64,000 nt of DNA. It comes from Darksidea phi. Taxonomy: Eukaryota > Ascomycota > Dothideomycetes > Pleosporales > Lentitheciaceae. Below are positions 48,461 through 59,225 of this stretch, one piece after another. The notes under the pieces were generated by a model, which was not told the DNA's origin, did not search any database, and saw nothing but the letters and a program-made list of their open reading frames with translations. The DNA lies in contig JASJFT010000237.1 of NCBI GenBank assembly GCA_030770425.1, positions 1-64,000 on the forward strand, given 5' to 3'. Made by a program: the position numbers and the translations under genes. Each line of letters opens with the position of its first letter. Within the stretch, counting starts at the first letter, position 1.

Positions 48461-50529
48461 CGCATGAGCTGCCATGGGGAAGCGCGTTGACGGCGCGTTC
48501 TCCTTTAAACTATGGAGCTGCGCGAAGAGTGAAGTATGAGTGAGGCGCAAACCCGCTGGACATAGTTCGACGTAAGTACTTTGGCTCGAAACCCAAGGAC
48601 GGTGCGATGGGCCAGCTTAGGCGAACAGGCCCACGGCAAGAGCACGCATCCAGGAGGTAAACTAGGGTCTCGGCGCGCGCGGCCGACGGCCTGTCAGCAC
48701 TAGCAGTTGGCCAATAGCCGATTCGAAGACCCTAAGGCGCTTGTGCCGTAGACGTGGCAGATTTGTGGTACGATGTTGACAGGGAAAAAAGGCGGGACTG
48801 AAGAGGCACGGGGCGGAGAAGTGATTTATCCCTGGCTTCATTGCTATGAACGTTGCTAGCGCCACAGCTGACTCGACCGATGCCAGTCTTTGGACATGAA
48901 GGCAAAGTACAACTGAAGCAACGGGACGCCGTTAGGTCGATGATGCGTGGTCCGGCCACTGCCGTAATCTAGCATCCCGCCAATCCATCCGCCGACCTCA
49001 ATCGCAGTTCCAACCCATTTTTGTGCACCGAGGAGGTAAGATTCACGGGTGCCTGAGGTAGATGTGGTGCAGCGACATTGGAGACCGAAGCCGCTATCGA
49101 GAGCGTTGTTCAAAACAGCAACTTCGAGCGCCTTTTTTTTTCTCTTTTTGGCGCGCACATTAGAGATTGTCGGCTTTGTCGTTGTGATGGTCCGTTTCTG
49201 GATTCTATGTTTGGCATGGGGCGGGGTTGGGGAGTCTTTAACGGGAGCCGGGAGTGAAGAAGGTGCGGGCTGTGGCTAAAAATGTAGTGGCTGTTGAACG
49301 TAATTCTGAGTAACGTGATGGCTGGCTGGTATGTTTCTTCGAGCGTTCTCGAGTGGGCGAATGGTGCGATTGTCGACAAGATGGTGGTAATTTGTCAAGG
49401 CGGGTTGAGGGTTGGACATTATGCAAGACGTTGTGAGAAGGAAAAATCCACGTGTGAGTTATATAAAATGTATGGTAGAGTCGCCAGGGTAGACAACGAT
49501 TGAGTGAACGTTCAGGCAACGTGGTGAGCCGGCAATTGTAGCAGGGAGGACATAGAAACGGAGAACGATGGATAACGGAAGCTCTTTATATACCACAAGG
49601 TGCACTTTGGCGTCGGCATTGCTCTAGAACATCGGTTTCTGTATCTTGTTTTCTGTTGTCTATTCTCTGCTCTTTTGAGGTTCGTTTTCGGTTTTCGGTT
49701 TTGAGGTTGGAGTGGCAGAACCCTCTGTCCGATTCAATTAGTCGGAAGTGCATAGGTAAGCTTGAAGGGGTTCGGCTCATTCGGCTGGTCATAGAAGAGA
49801 AAGAGAAGAGCAAGGGTCGCTGAAGGCTTCGTCAGTGATGTGGCACGGTAATGGTCCCAGCTCCCTCAGGGTATTGATCAAGTCACCTATAGCTCTAACA
49901 TAACATAATCTCAGTTTTGAACATTTGTGTTACGAGATAGTCGACGATACGTGAGCACTGAAAACTCGAAGCACAAAAAACCACTTTGGCGTTTCTTCGT
50001 CTTCGGGTTACTTGCTCATGGTCGGGCTGAGCCAGCTTTGCCGCAATAGCGGCAGCGACGGCTGACTTATTACCTCATGCGAAGCCAAGCTACTAACCTG
50101 AACCTCTATTGGCTGCTATTTTCACCCGAACGGTCTATGCTGGGCGTCAAACCACATGGCTGGGCAGTATCCGCTTTGAATAGCTAAGCGCTCGGAGACA
50201 ACAATACCGTAGAGCATGACTACGACTTATTTTTAGTGATACAACACGGATCACAAAATTTTTAAAATTTAGGTAAATAAGAAGAGGACTTACATCTTTT
50301 AGTTGGCGTTAAGTGACATTTAGTAGTATGAAGACTCTTTTGAAGCCAATCAGCGAACTAACATGTCTAGTTTCACTATTGTGCGTTACAGTCCGCTATA
50401 TAATTCAGTGGCCGATCCTTGCTCGAACAAGCGGCGTATACAATTTTGAGACTTCAGGGTCGTAGCAAATATTAGCTCGAGCCATAGTGGGAGCGAGCGA
50501 TCGTCATCCGGGCCCTGCGACGTTCGCTT
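48461..50529. other. Intergenic, no gene supported
   Basis: Only short overlapping frames without protein-like patterns or consistent splice sites. Includes C/T-rich and poly-T tracts (near 49130). Nothing further identified. Confidence 0.45.
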
Positions 50530-51003
50530 TTAGGGGGGATGCCGTGAATTCCGTGGCGAAGTATACACGCGCGCCGAAGCCTTTGTAGTGGTTCCTAGAA
50601 CTATAATTGCTACAGCTGCTCGGCGGAAGAACTCGAAGGCCCAGTCCCTAGGTATCGAAATTCCGACCCTGAACTGTATGCCAAAGCGTAGTTGCAGGTG
50701 ATAAATTCCACTACTGAACAAAACCTCCCAGACTCCTTGGGCCTGGACGTGTTGGAAGCTGAACAGATCTATTCAATCCGGATTTAGTTAGGTGGGGAAA
50801 CTCCCACTCATCTGCTCTACGTTGATAGCAGTGTTATTGTTGCGGAAGAGGTCAATATATGCGTCTTTGACGTTATAGCGGTGCATATTGCGCTGATTGG
50901 AGTCTAAGAAAGACCTTGAATCCATTGTGTAGAAGTTGACTGTTAGAGTCGATGCATGAAGAAATACAGGAGGCGCCAGACAGGACACTCGGAACGTAAA
51001 CAT
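50530..51003 (-). pseudogene. Possible unidentified pseudogene
   Basis: One minus-strand frame reads NQRNMHRYNVKDAYIDLFRN, then a TAA and a TGA close together, then FQHVQAQGVWEVLFSSGIYH and FRVGISIPRDWAFEFF in the same frame. The continuous pattern across the stops suggests a decayed gene or an unrecognised intron. No family recognised. Confidence 0.35.
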
Positions 51004-51079
51004 GAGGGAGATTGTCGTCCGCCAGCTATTCTTCTCGCTTGCATATATCTACACCTGAGCTGTGCAGACATCCCCAACA

Positions 51080-51634
51080 TATTGAACCTCTGACGCAGAA
51101 AACGGGTAGGGCGCGCCACTACAACACTCGGCGGCTCATGATGGATCCCTTCATTATGGAACTAGTTCGTCTGCATCATCCATCGGCTTTAATCACACAA
51201 CAGAAAGCACGGGAGACCTTTAATCTCAGCAATGGCATTTATGTTCCAGTCGGCCATCGTTAAGGCTTCCCCCCGGAGGATCCCATCACGCATATCCCTA
51301 AGTGGTACCCGGATTTAGACAAACTCGGTGCGTTCGGCAACTACAAAAAGCGGAAGGCAGAAGGCCTCATTAGTCAGAACAGTAAGTAAATGACGACTAC
51401 TCAACCGAGTACCATCTAGTCTTCAGTCATGACGCTCAAGCTTGCCCGTAACGCTTTGTTGCAGTGAAAGATATCAAGCTTATTCTTGTGTCTTCCCTCC
51501 TAGATTTCGGGTCTAAGCAGCCAGAGTCTCAGAAGTACAAAACTCCATTTTCCGTACAAGGAATACTTCGCTCTGAACCCGACACTGAGGTTCATGGTGA
51601 AGAGAAAGCGAACTTGGTATTCAAGTAGTTTAGG
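51080..51634 (+). pseudogene. Unidentified gene remnant with RIP-type stops
   Basis: One frame reads LMMDPFIMELVRLHHPSALI and LSNGIYVPVGHR, meets a TAA at 51261, and continues GFPPEDPITHIPKWYPDLDK. A standard intron (51382-51464, GTAAGT to TTGCAG) joins in phase to an exon reading MKDIKLILVSSLLDFGSKQP and SEPDTEVHGEEKANLVFK. A TAG at 51626 follows, four codons before a consensus donor GTAAGT near 51634. The TAA can be a CAA, and the TAG a CAG or TGG, hit by RIP. Conserved splice sites around dead codons argue for a once functional gene. I do not recognise the family. Confidence 0.6.
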
Positions 51635-52017
51635 TAAGTTACACTGTTAGCACGAGAGAAAGTGCGTTAAGTTCAGTAAAGTGGCGGGTCGCTTAGGGGG
51701 CCTGAGCAGGGCGTAAGTCACATGCATGTACCCCTCACGTTAGCCTAATGGAATGTCAGCTTAGGACTTTGCCGACACATCCGCCCCATCCCGCTCTCCA
51801 ATCTCCGATATTCAGATAAATTGCAATTCTCTGCTGCTATGTGTTGAGTATACTCTCTGCGCTGTCTAGCTCCTCCCGTTGAGTGGGTGTGCAGTTAATG
51901 CATGTCATTTTTGGGTCCAATCCTTCTTCCACATTACTGTTGCTGCCTTGTAGCACTTTTTGATACATGCGGGCCTGACACTGTATATGTTGACTCGCGC
52001 CAGACTTATTAGTCAGC

Positions 52018-53846
52018 ATGCGTGCACTTCGTCTTCTCACCGGCTGTCTCACAGCGACAAGTGTCGCCAATGCCACAACTGGACGATACCTAAGTGGGTA
52101 CAACATCCTCGTTGCGAAGGCTTCAAGCTAATCTCTTTGAAAACCTTTTAGCAAGGGACGACATGAAACTAACCGCCGAGCTTGAGTCAATTTTCGCTCA
52201 GGTCGTCTCCGTTCAAGAGGACGACAACCGTCTCCGGCAGAACATAATTGCGAATGCGGATGCCATAAATGCTCATGCCGAGAGTGCTACTGCTAGCAAG
52301 GCGCAGTCGACCACCACTCGTGCAACCGCCGTGTGCAAGATTTCCCAGCTTATCTTCGGCATTCGTGATGGTCAGGTCGTCACAGCTACAGATGCAGATT
52401 ATACAGAAGAAGAGCAAGTGAATTGGTGAGTACTTCTTTTATGGCTTTATCGCAACATATAGCTGACGTTTTTGCTTCACTAGGTCCCAGACATGCTGGT
52501 TCCCGGCACAATGCTTTATTAAACCGCGCAGTGCTCTGGAAGTCGCCATCGCTTTGAAAATCGTGACCTCTCTGGGCTCCAAGTTTGCTGTTCGCAGTGG
52601 TGGCCACAATGCAAACCCGAGTTTCGCTAGCATCGGTTCCGAAGGCGTGCTCCTTGATTTGGGTGATATTAATCAAGTCACATTATCATCAGACAAATCC
52701 TATGTTTCACTCGGGCCCGGTGCTACATGGGAAAACGTCTATCAAGTGCTCGAAAAGTCCCAGCTCACTGTTGTGGGCGGTCGAGTTGCTGGTGTTGGAG
52801 TTGGCGGACTCATACTTGGTGGTACGTATTTTCTCTAATTGCTCTCCTCTAGAGCACTAACTAATTGAATATTAGGTGGAATGTCACATTTCTCGAATCA
52901 TTGGGGCATGGTCGCGGACAATGTCAAGAATTTTGAGATTGTGCTCGCGGATTCGCGGATTGTTAATGCCAACAAAAACTCGAACTCGGATTTGTTTGCG
53001 GTTCTAAAGGGCGGCGGGCCAAACTTCGGCATCGTCACTCGTTATGACCTTTATACCAAGCCTGACTACAAGTTGTGGTATACCACCAGGGCCTACAGTA
53101 CTGACGATGCCAGTGCCGTCATGGCGGCTGCCGTTGCAGTCGAGGAGAACATGGTCAACGATGATAAAGCTGGCTTCTTTCTCACAACGACTCCCACTGC
53201 GCTCGTTGCTGGAATGCTGTACCGCGACTGGGTGGAGTCCAGACCGGCAGCTTTCGCTCCATTTGACAATATCACGCCTCTATCAGTTGTTATCCCTGAG
53301 ACCAACGGCACAGAAGAGTCCTCTGCCCTAGCCCAAACCCAGAACCAGATAGGAAAGCGGACGGCTGGCACTGTTTCACTTCAACCTGATGCCGATCTGT
53401 ATGTCAAGACTCTTGGAATTCTTCAAGAGGTTGTCAGCACAACACCTAATATCAGCCTGGTGCACACCTTCCAGCCCCTTGGTGCTCCCAGTGTCGCGAA
53501 GACCCAGAGTCTCGGCGGCAACCTTCTCAACGTGCAACCGGTGAGCCAGTCTTGGTTGGTGATTGCTGCTTTCTGGACAGATGACGCGTATAATACGAAG
53601 GGGGTGGAACAGGTCCAGACGCTCACCAAGAGGATAAAGTCCGCTGCCGCGGATGCAGGGATGCTCCTTGAGTTTGAATTCATGAACGATAGCAGCTTTG
53701 CCCAGTCTCCTCTGAAACACTACGGAGACGCGAACATCTCATTAATGAAGAAGGCCGCCGCGAGGTACGATCCCACTATGGTATTTCAAACGCTCCAGAA
53801 CAATGGGTTTCTACTTTCGAAGATTGATCGGGGTACTGTTCCGTAA
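52018..53846 (+). CDS. Secreted FAD-linked oxidase (BBE-like), 552 aa
   Basis: Four exons: 52018-52093, 52152-52425, 52484-52821 and 52876-53846. The introns are 54-58 nt; the first uses a GTGGGT donor but has a good branch point (AGCTAATC) and CTTTTAG acceptor, and joins a signal peptide (MRALRLLTGCLTATSVA) in phase. The FAD-binding PCMH domain shows VRSGGHNANP, whose His is the usual covalent FAD attachment site, plus GVLLDLGDIN, VSLGPGATWENVY and GGRVAGVGVGGLILGGG. The Cys used by bicovalent BBE enzymes is absent from that last loop, so attachment is probably through His alone. LKGGGPNFGIVTRY and a short C-terminal RYDPTMVFQ follow. Enzymes of this group oxidise small molecules such as alcohols, sugars or secondary metabolites; the substrate is unknown. 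Its stop codon touches an inverted repeat. Confidence 0.92.
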
Positions 53847-54042
53847 TTTGGTTTGGATTTGCATAGTGGGAGTCTCTTTGTTACGTCCGCACGAAACACA
53901 GCAGGAGTTTGTATACAGTAGAGGTGCTATACCTACACCTTATATATGATAATAGAGCTGTAGAGCTGCATACAATACGACAAGGCGATGTTTCGAACAT
54001 TGAGGCGACGAGCAATGACATGTGCTATCGAACCGCAGAGCC
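53846..54042 (+). repeat. Inverted repeat, left arm (~197 bp)
   Basis: Starts at the last base of the oxidase stop codon and matches the reverse complement of 54432-54627. Shared words include gtccgcacgaaac, gtagaggtgctata, gataatagagctgtagag and aaggcgatgtttcgaacatt. It would lie in the oxidase 3' untranslated region. Confidence 0.9.
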
Positions 54043-54431
54043 TAGTTGAGAGACCAACGGCAGTAGCGATGAGTTAACACACCTATACTACCGCCCGAGG
54101 ACGGAGAAGTGGCCTGGATTAGGTTATCTTGCTGTCGTTGTTGGTGGGAATCCGGCGTTGTCGGCGCGTTTGACTGTCTGCATGTATCATTAGTAAATTG
54201 GGGGCTGTCATTGCCGTGTAGTTGCCGCCTGTCCTATTACGTGAGATATCGAAATATTAAAACACAGTGAGGTGATTAGAATCACGAAAAACACAACCAG
54301 CCCAGGAGCTAACGTAACGTCACGCCTGGTAGTGGCCCAAGCTCCTAGGGGAGGGGACGGTTCCGTAACAACATTAAAACGAATTATATACACTCAGATT
54401 CCTTAGAGTACATAATATAGTGTCCTTGAGT

Positions 54432-54627
54432 GGCTCTACGGTTCGGCAGCACATGTTATTACTCGTCGCCTTAATGTTCGAAACATCGCCTTGTACTGTG
54501 TACCGCTCTACAGCTCTATTATCATATATAATAAGGTGTAGTATAGCACCTCTACTATATATAAACTCCTTCTTTGTTTCGTGCGGACGTTACAAAGAGA
54601 CTCCTACTATGCAAATATAAACCAAAT
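54432..54627 (-). repeat. Inverted repeat, right arm (~196 bp)
   Basis: Reverse complement of 53846-54042. Read in the left-arm direction it has TA at several places where the left arm has TG or CA (tttgtatacag against tttatatatag, attgagg against attaagg, gcaatgacatg against gtaataacatg, accgcag against accgtag), a RIP-type pattern. The 389-bp spacer is unremarkable and shows no RIP. Confidence 0.9.
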
Positions 54628-54669
54628 CATCAGTTAGCATTCCCCTGAAGGTGCGAAGGCGCCTTGTGG

Positions 54670-55493
54670 AGTTGAGAGCTCCTGTTACATAGGCTCTCTA
54701 GACGAGAGCACCGTACTCAAATATCCGCTCGTCAAGGATAGAGATTGGGATCATATCGTTGCCAGAGAGATGTACAGCTTGGTCGCCATCCTAGAATTCT
54801 TACGTACTTTGGTCTCAATGCGTATGGATTCAAACTCGAATTCGCGCCAAATGGGACTGTGCAGCACTTTTCGAAGCTGAACGCGAGGTCGTTTTCAGCG
54901 AAGTAGAAAACTATCTGTGTCGGTAGATAGCCGAAGCCATCACGCATGTTCACTCAAAGGCCATCATTCATTGCAACATCTCTACAGACAGCATTCTACC
55001 AGATGGGAATCTGAACGTTAAGCTCGCAGATTTTCAAGGGCGTGTCAAGGACACATCTACTGGATTAATGATCATCAGTGGCTCCGCAATGGAGTCCGTT
55101 AAGTCATATCTTCCCTGGCCTTTTGGTCAGGATAACGAAAGGTTAGAAGCATTTTTAATCTTCTTCATGGCTACCTCCCCCGGATGCATAACCTCGACGA
55201 ATGCTAACAATGTCAACCGATCAGATATCTTTGCCCTCGGTTCCACGATCTATGAAATCATGATGGGGCATGAGCAGTATCCCGAACTGGATAGCTTTGA
55301 AGATGGGGAAAAGATCTGCGAATACTATGAGCGTGCTGAATCCCTTGACATATGTTTTGTATTAGGTGGTGAGATCATCCGTAGACGCTGGTTTCAAGTC
55401 TATCGTAATGCCGCTGAGCGCTGGGCAGACCTTATAGCTTTAAAGCAGCGAGAGGGGTCAAATATGGCGGCATCAATTCTTCGTTTAGACTAG
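54670..55493 (+). pseudogene. Protein kinase-like pseudogene
   Basis: Pieces of a fungal protein kinase appear in successive frames: LDESTVLKYPLVKDRDWDHI (about 54700), GRHPRILTYFGLNAYGFKLE and FAPNGTV (about 54780-54860), then after a stop and frame change IAEAITHVHSKAIIHCNIST, VKLADFQG and, in an open frame to 55493, RSDIFALGSTIYEIMMGHE. The usual catalytic loop HCD is HCN here (codon 54975-54977) and the DFG-like motif reads DFQ. With at least two frame breaks and an altered catalytic Asp it cannot make an active kinase. It starts about 45 bp after the right arm of the inverted repeat. Confidence 0.75.
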
Positions 55494-55799
55494 AAAAGCC
55501 TACTAGAAATCACTTCGGACACTGTTGAGCGAATGTAAAAGTTCTCTCACAACTGAGCTGCCGGACCCGTACCAGCATCACCTGCAGCAAAGGCAAACAT
55601 ATACAGCGCAACAACTGCACAATGAATATTGTAAAGCTATTAGACAGTTTAGTAATAAGGATGGCTACTTATAGATTGTGCTAGCGCCTACCTACTCAGA
55701 TAATAATACTACAAAAAGCTCTTAGGCACTATCTTGCAGTCGTCACTATAATTGGGTTCGGAGCCTGCAAGGAACGTTCGCAGATAATGATGATGGCCC
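55494..55799. other. Intergenic, no gene recognised
   Basis: Spacer between two pseudogenes; no coding pattern. Confidence 0.5.
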
Positions 55800-57027
55800 C
55801 TACTGAGCACTCCAATATTTCGCTACGATTACTTGAAACATAACATCCTCGAATAACATGACATAGCAGCAAATAGAAAACAGTTGAAGCGCACAGACGA
55901 GAGCTGATGATCCGGATTTATGATAACACTTGCATCCTCTGGGACCTTCGGAATCGGACTTGAGCCGTTCTATCCATACATGGTTCCTACCCGATAACGG
56001 CCCGGTTGCTCCAGCCTTTGCATCCACAGTCGATTCATGACCGTCGTGCCGTATTTCCACCACAGCAAGTATCCCGCTAGCTTTTGAAGATGAATATGAC
56101 ATCCTGGGAAGGAAGATCGAACTCAAAGATAAGCTGGCCAACAGTCCATGTGAGGTTTGTGGCATCATTATACAGGAGCATACGTATGTGTGCGCACATG
56201 AGATGGACGATATATTGCTCAATTGTGGTTCCAAGGTGCATCCTAGGCCCCGAGGAGTCTTTGTAGTCTAGAGTGGAATATCCGCTGGGCATATAGAAGT
56301 GTAGTCGAAGAGTCAAGATTCGCAGATTTAGTTTCAGGAGAGTCTCTTCGAGCGCCATTCGCGTTAGGTACGGAACCTCGAACGCAAGACTGCTGAGGTA
56401 AATTAGGCGAGGAGAGTCAGGAAGCATCCCTTCGCGCCCCTAGTCCTTCTTTACCTCTCCGAGTGTGTTGGTAACACTCCTCGAACACTTGGCCTCAATC
56501 TCTTCTTTGATCTCCTCGCGGGATAAGAATATTCCCTCTAGCTGCTTGTGCTGAATGTATAGCGGTGATAGATAGCCGTATATTTTGAGGACGCAACGCT
56601 GCCAGAAGTTCAAGTCGTCGACAGCGGGAGTCGGGCGCCACAGTGTCGGCCGAGGCGGATAGATATGGAGTCATGGCCGATGTCTAATGTGCACAAAGAA
56701 GTCCGGCGTGTATGGCGCTAAAATCGAGGGCTCCTGCAACGCCCCAGTTGTGTGGTTCGAAAGCTCGAGGGATGTGATGTTGATCAAGCGTTGAATATAG
56801 TCGCAGGGTCGGAAAACGGAACAGCGAGGGTATTGGAAATGTGACTGGCGGATTGTGAAGCACTGAAGGACCCTACCACCAGAGGTCCGACATCTGTTAT
56901 TCGCTGAGGAAGTAGAATTGTAAAAGGAAAGCGCATTCCACACCCGCAGCGAGGAACCCCTTCGAAAGCTACCGGTCCTATCCCTTACTATCCCCTGCAC
57001 ATACGCACTCTGCAGGCAACCGCTCAC
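55800..57027 (-). pseudogene. Decayed hypothetical gene, minus strand
   Basis: A single minus-strand frame from 57027 to about 56077 is broken only by a TGA (complement 56673-56671) and a TAG (complement 56442-56440). Protein-like stretches include DDLNFWQRCVLKIYGYLSPL, FLSREEIKEEIEAKCSRSVT, RLIYLSSLAFEVPYLTRMAL and LIFEFDLPSQDVIFIF. After a stop near 56077 a shifted frame continues to 55800 (HDGHESTVDAKAGATGPLSG). The first ATG-supported start is uncertain. Family not recognised; related fungal hypothetical proteins seem likely from the general pattern only. Confidence 0.5.
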
Positions 57028-57031
57028 TCAA

Positions 57032-57547
57032 ATGGCGCTTGGCACTCAGCTCCCGATTATATCGCTTCCCCAAGAGGTGCGAAACGAGATATACAGCTAT
57101 CTCACGCCGATGAACGGCTGCACAGAGGACTACGCCGGCCTCCTCCTGTCCGGTAACCTGTGAGCCAGGAGTAAGAGAACGAGGCCATCTGACTGGTCGT
57201 GAATCTTGTCGACTCCGTAAAGTGCACCGGGTCTGCCTGGATACAGTGTCAAGTTGTGCATCAGCCGTGCCGCCACGTTCTATGAACTCGCAACCCTTGC
57301 GATCTCGCTCCCTCGATCACCCCACACGAGCCCGAATTACTTCCAACCGCTGCCACCTCTGCTCGGCCCATTCTTAAGCCTCTGGGACGCAACCCGGCCT
57401 CGCTCTCCTTCCCGCCCCTCCGCAGTTCGCCCGGCATCGCCTTCCACATCGAAACCTCTTCTACAGGCACCAGTAATACAGGACATTGCGCGGCGTGACG
57501 GGTTCTATCAAACAAAAGAACTTGGTGTAGGTTGGTGCGAACGTTGA
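57032..57547 (+). pseudogene. Decayed F-box-like / 2EXR-type gene start
   Basis: From ATG 57032 the frame reads LGTQLPIISLPQEVRNEIYS and YLTPMNG, the Leu-Pro-x-Glu-Val-Arg-Asn-x-Ile-Tyr pattern that begins many fungal F-box-like (2EXR) proteins. It stops at CTG TGA. One frame over, VSQE, ENEAI and LVVNLVDSVKCTGSAWIQCQ continue, with TAA and TGA in place of likely CAA and CGA. A later open stretch (ATFYELATLAISLPRSP) reaches 57547. It begins only 4 bp from the upstream end of the opposite-strand remnant. Confidence 0.5.
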
Positions 57548-59225
57548 TGCGCAATGGGTGGCGGGTTTTGGACAAGCCGTTGGTTTCGGAGATATGAGCG
57601 TATGCCTGGGATGAAGAACACCAAGGTGCTAGATGAGGCGCTCGTGAGGGCATGTCTTGAGGTTAATGCGAAAAACTTTCGCGTATATGGTTTAAACATA
57701 GTAGAGGGTAGGCAGTAGTTGGAAGGGATTGCTGTGGCAGCGCGCTTGGGGGCTTTTATGATGCGCTGGTCATATTTGTAGTGACCGTGTCGAACATTCA
57801 GGTAGAATGGGCCTGTGTGCTGTGTATGCATCGTAGGCTTGCTCCGTCCCCGTTCATTGTTGACATCGAAGTTTATCCCACTTTGGTCGTCGTTCCAAGA
57901 ACACGGCTCTTTCACATCACCGCTACAACCATCAAATCTTCTCTATAGTCATTTTTCAAAGCTCTCTCATTGTATAGCACTCCGCACAGAGTCCTCCTAT
58001 TCTTGCTTCAAGTTCGTTCGGGCGCCATAAACAAGTTTCGAGCACTTTTGAGCTATTGAAGACCCCAGCCCTAACTGGACCCTAGAACAGCCACTCCCAC
58101 ATACGTAAACCATGCAAACCGCGCAAACCACGTGCATCGCTTCCAACGCACACATCCCTCTAATTCCACAACCTTCCATGCCCACATGCTGTAACCTGGG
58201 TCGTTGCGTCCGGCCACCCCTTATCGCTTCCAGACCCAACCACCGCCAGAATGATATTTTCTCCGAGAAAAGATTTCTTTAGGCCCCTGAAATAAACAAA
58301 CGTATCACGGGCCACTCGGGTTGGGCTATGGGAAGTGCTACCCAAAAAAAACTGAATTGACAGCGCTGAACTTGCTTATATTGTTGTTTTTGAGAATTTC
58401 GTGTTGTGTTGTCAGCGTGTCTGCGAAGCCGGTTTCTTCAAACATGATCCCGGAAGCTTCCAGCCCTGTTGTCATGAAATGCGTGATAATCAAAGAGCAA
58501 CGTTCAAGATGGACTCCGGCATCTTAATCTCGCTTTGACATCGCATCCACTATTGTTTTTCATATGAACAATAGCTTCTTCCATAAACCTCTGCTCGGAG
58601 GCTTCGCTTGCCCGGCTCCGGTCTCAAACACGCGTACCATAGCTCTTCCTCTAATGTAGCCTATAGTAGCCACCAACCAAAGACCCATTTTTTCTTTCAA
58701 AGTCACATAATATGTCTCGCCCCACGGTTTGCACACTGGCAGGTAAGGCTTACCGAGTTTCCGAAAGTGTTTCCAGGGTTCTCGTCCTCGTAGAGTGGCT
58801 CGGCGATGTTATTCTGCCGCATTAGGGTAAGTTCCGGGCCCTCTTCAGGTTGTCATGCACGTTTTGTAGATTAGCGACCCGTCCCGTAGTCCAGCGGTTA
58901 TCGTGATATCCATAGGAACGAGCGAGTAGCGCAAACAGACCTTCCTAACGAGGTGTGAGTGGAACCTTGGTACTGATCTCTGAGGGCTCTTTAAAGCCCG
59001 CCTCTGCTGTGATTGAAGTGTTGTTCCTCAGAAAACTTCATCTCCCGCTTGCATACCCATACCATCGTCCAGACACCTTCAAGTCACCACAACAACACCG
59101 CCTCTTGAGTATTCGGGGAATAGCCAACGCACTCTCCTCTTAACACTCTCCAGCACACCTCCAAGCTCTTCACCCTCTGACCTTGCCGTCACCCCCTGAG
59201 CACCACCAACGCTCAACACACAACA
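57548..59225. other. Intergenic, no gene supported
   Basis: No convincing coding frame. The last 150 bp, rich in CA and CT, form the promoter/leader of the AT-hook gene. Confidence 0.5.
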
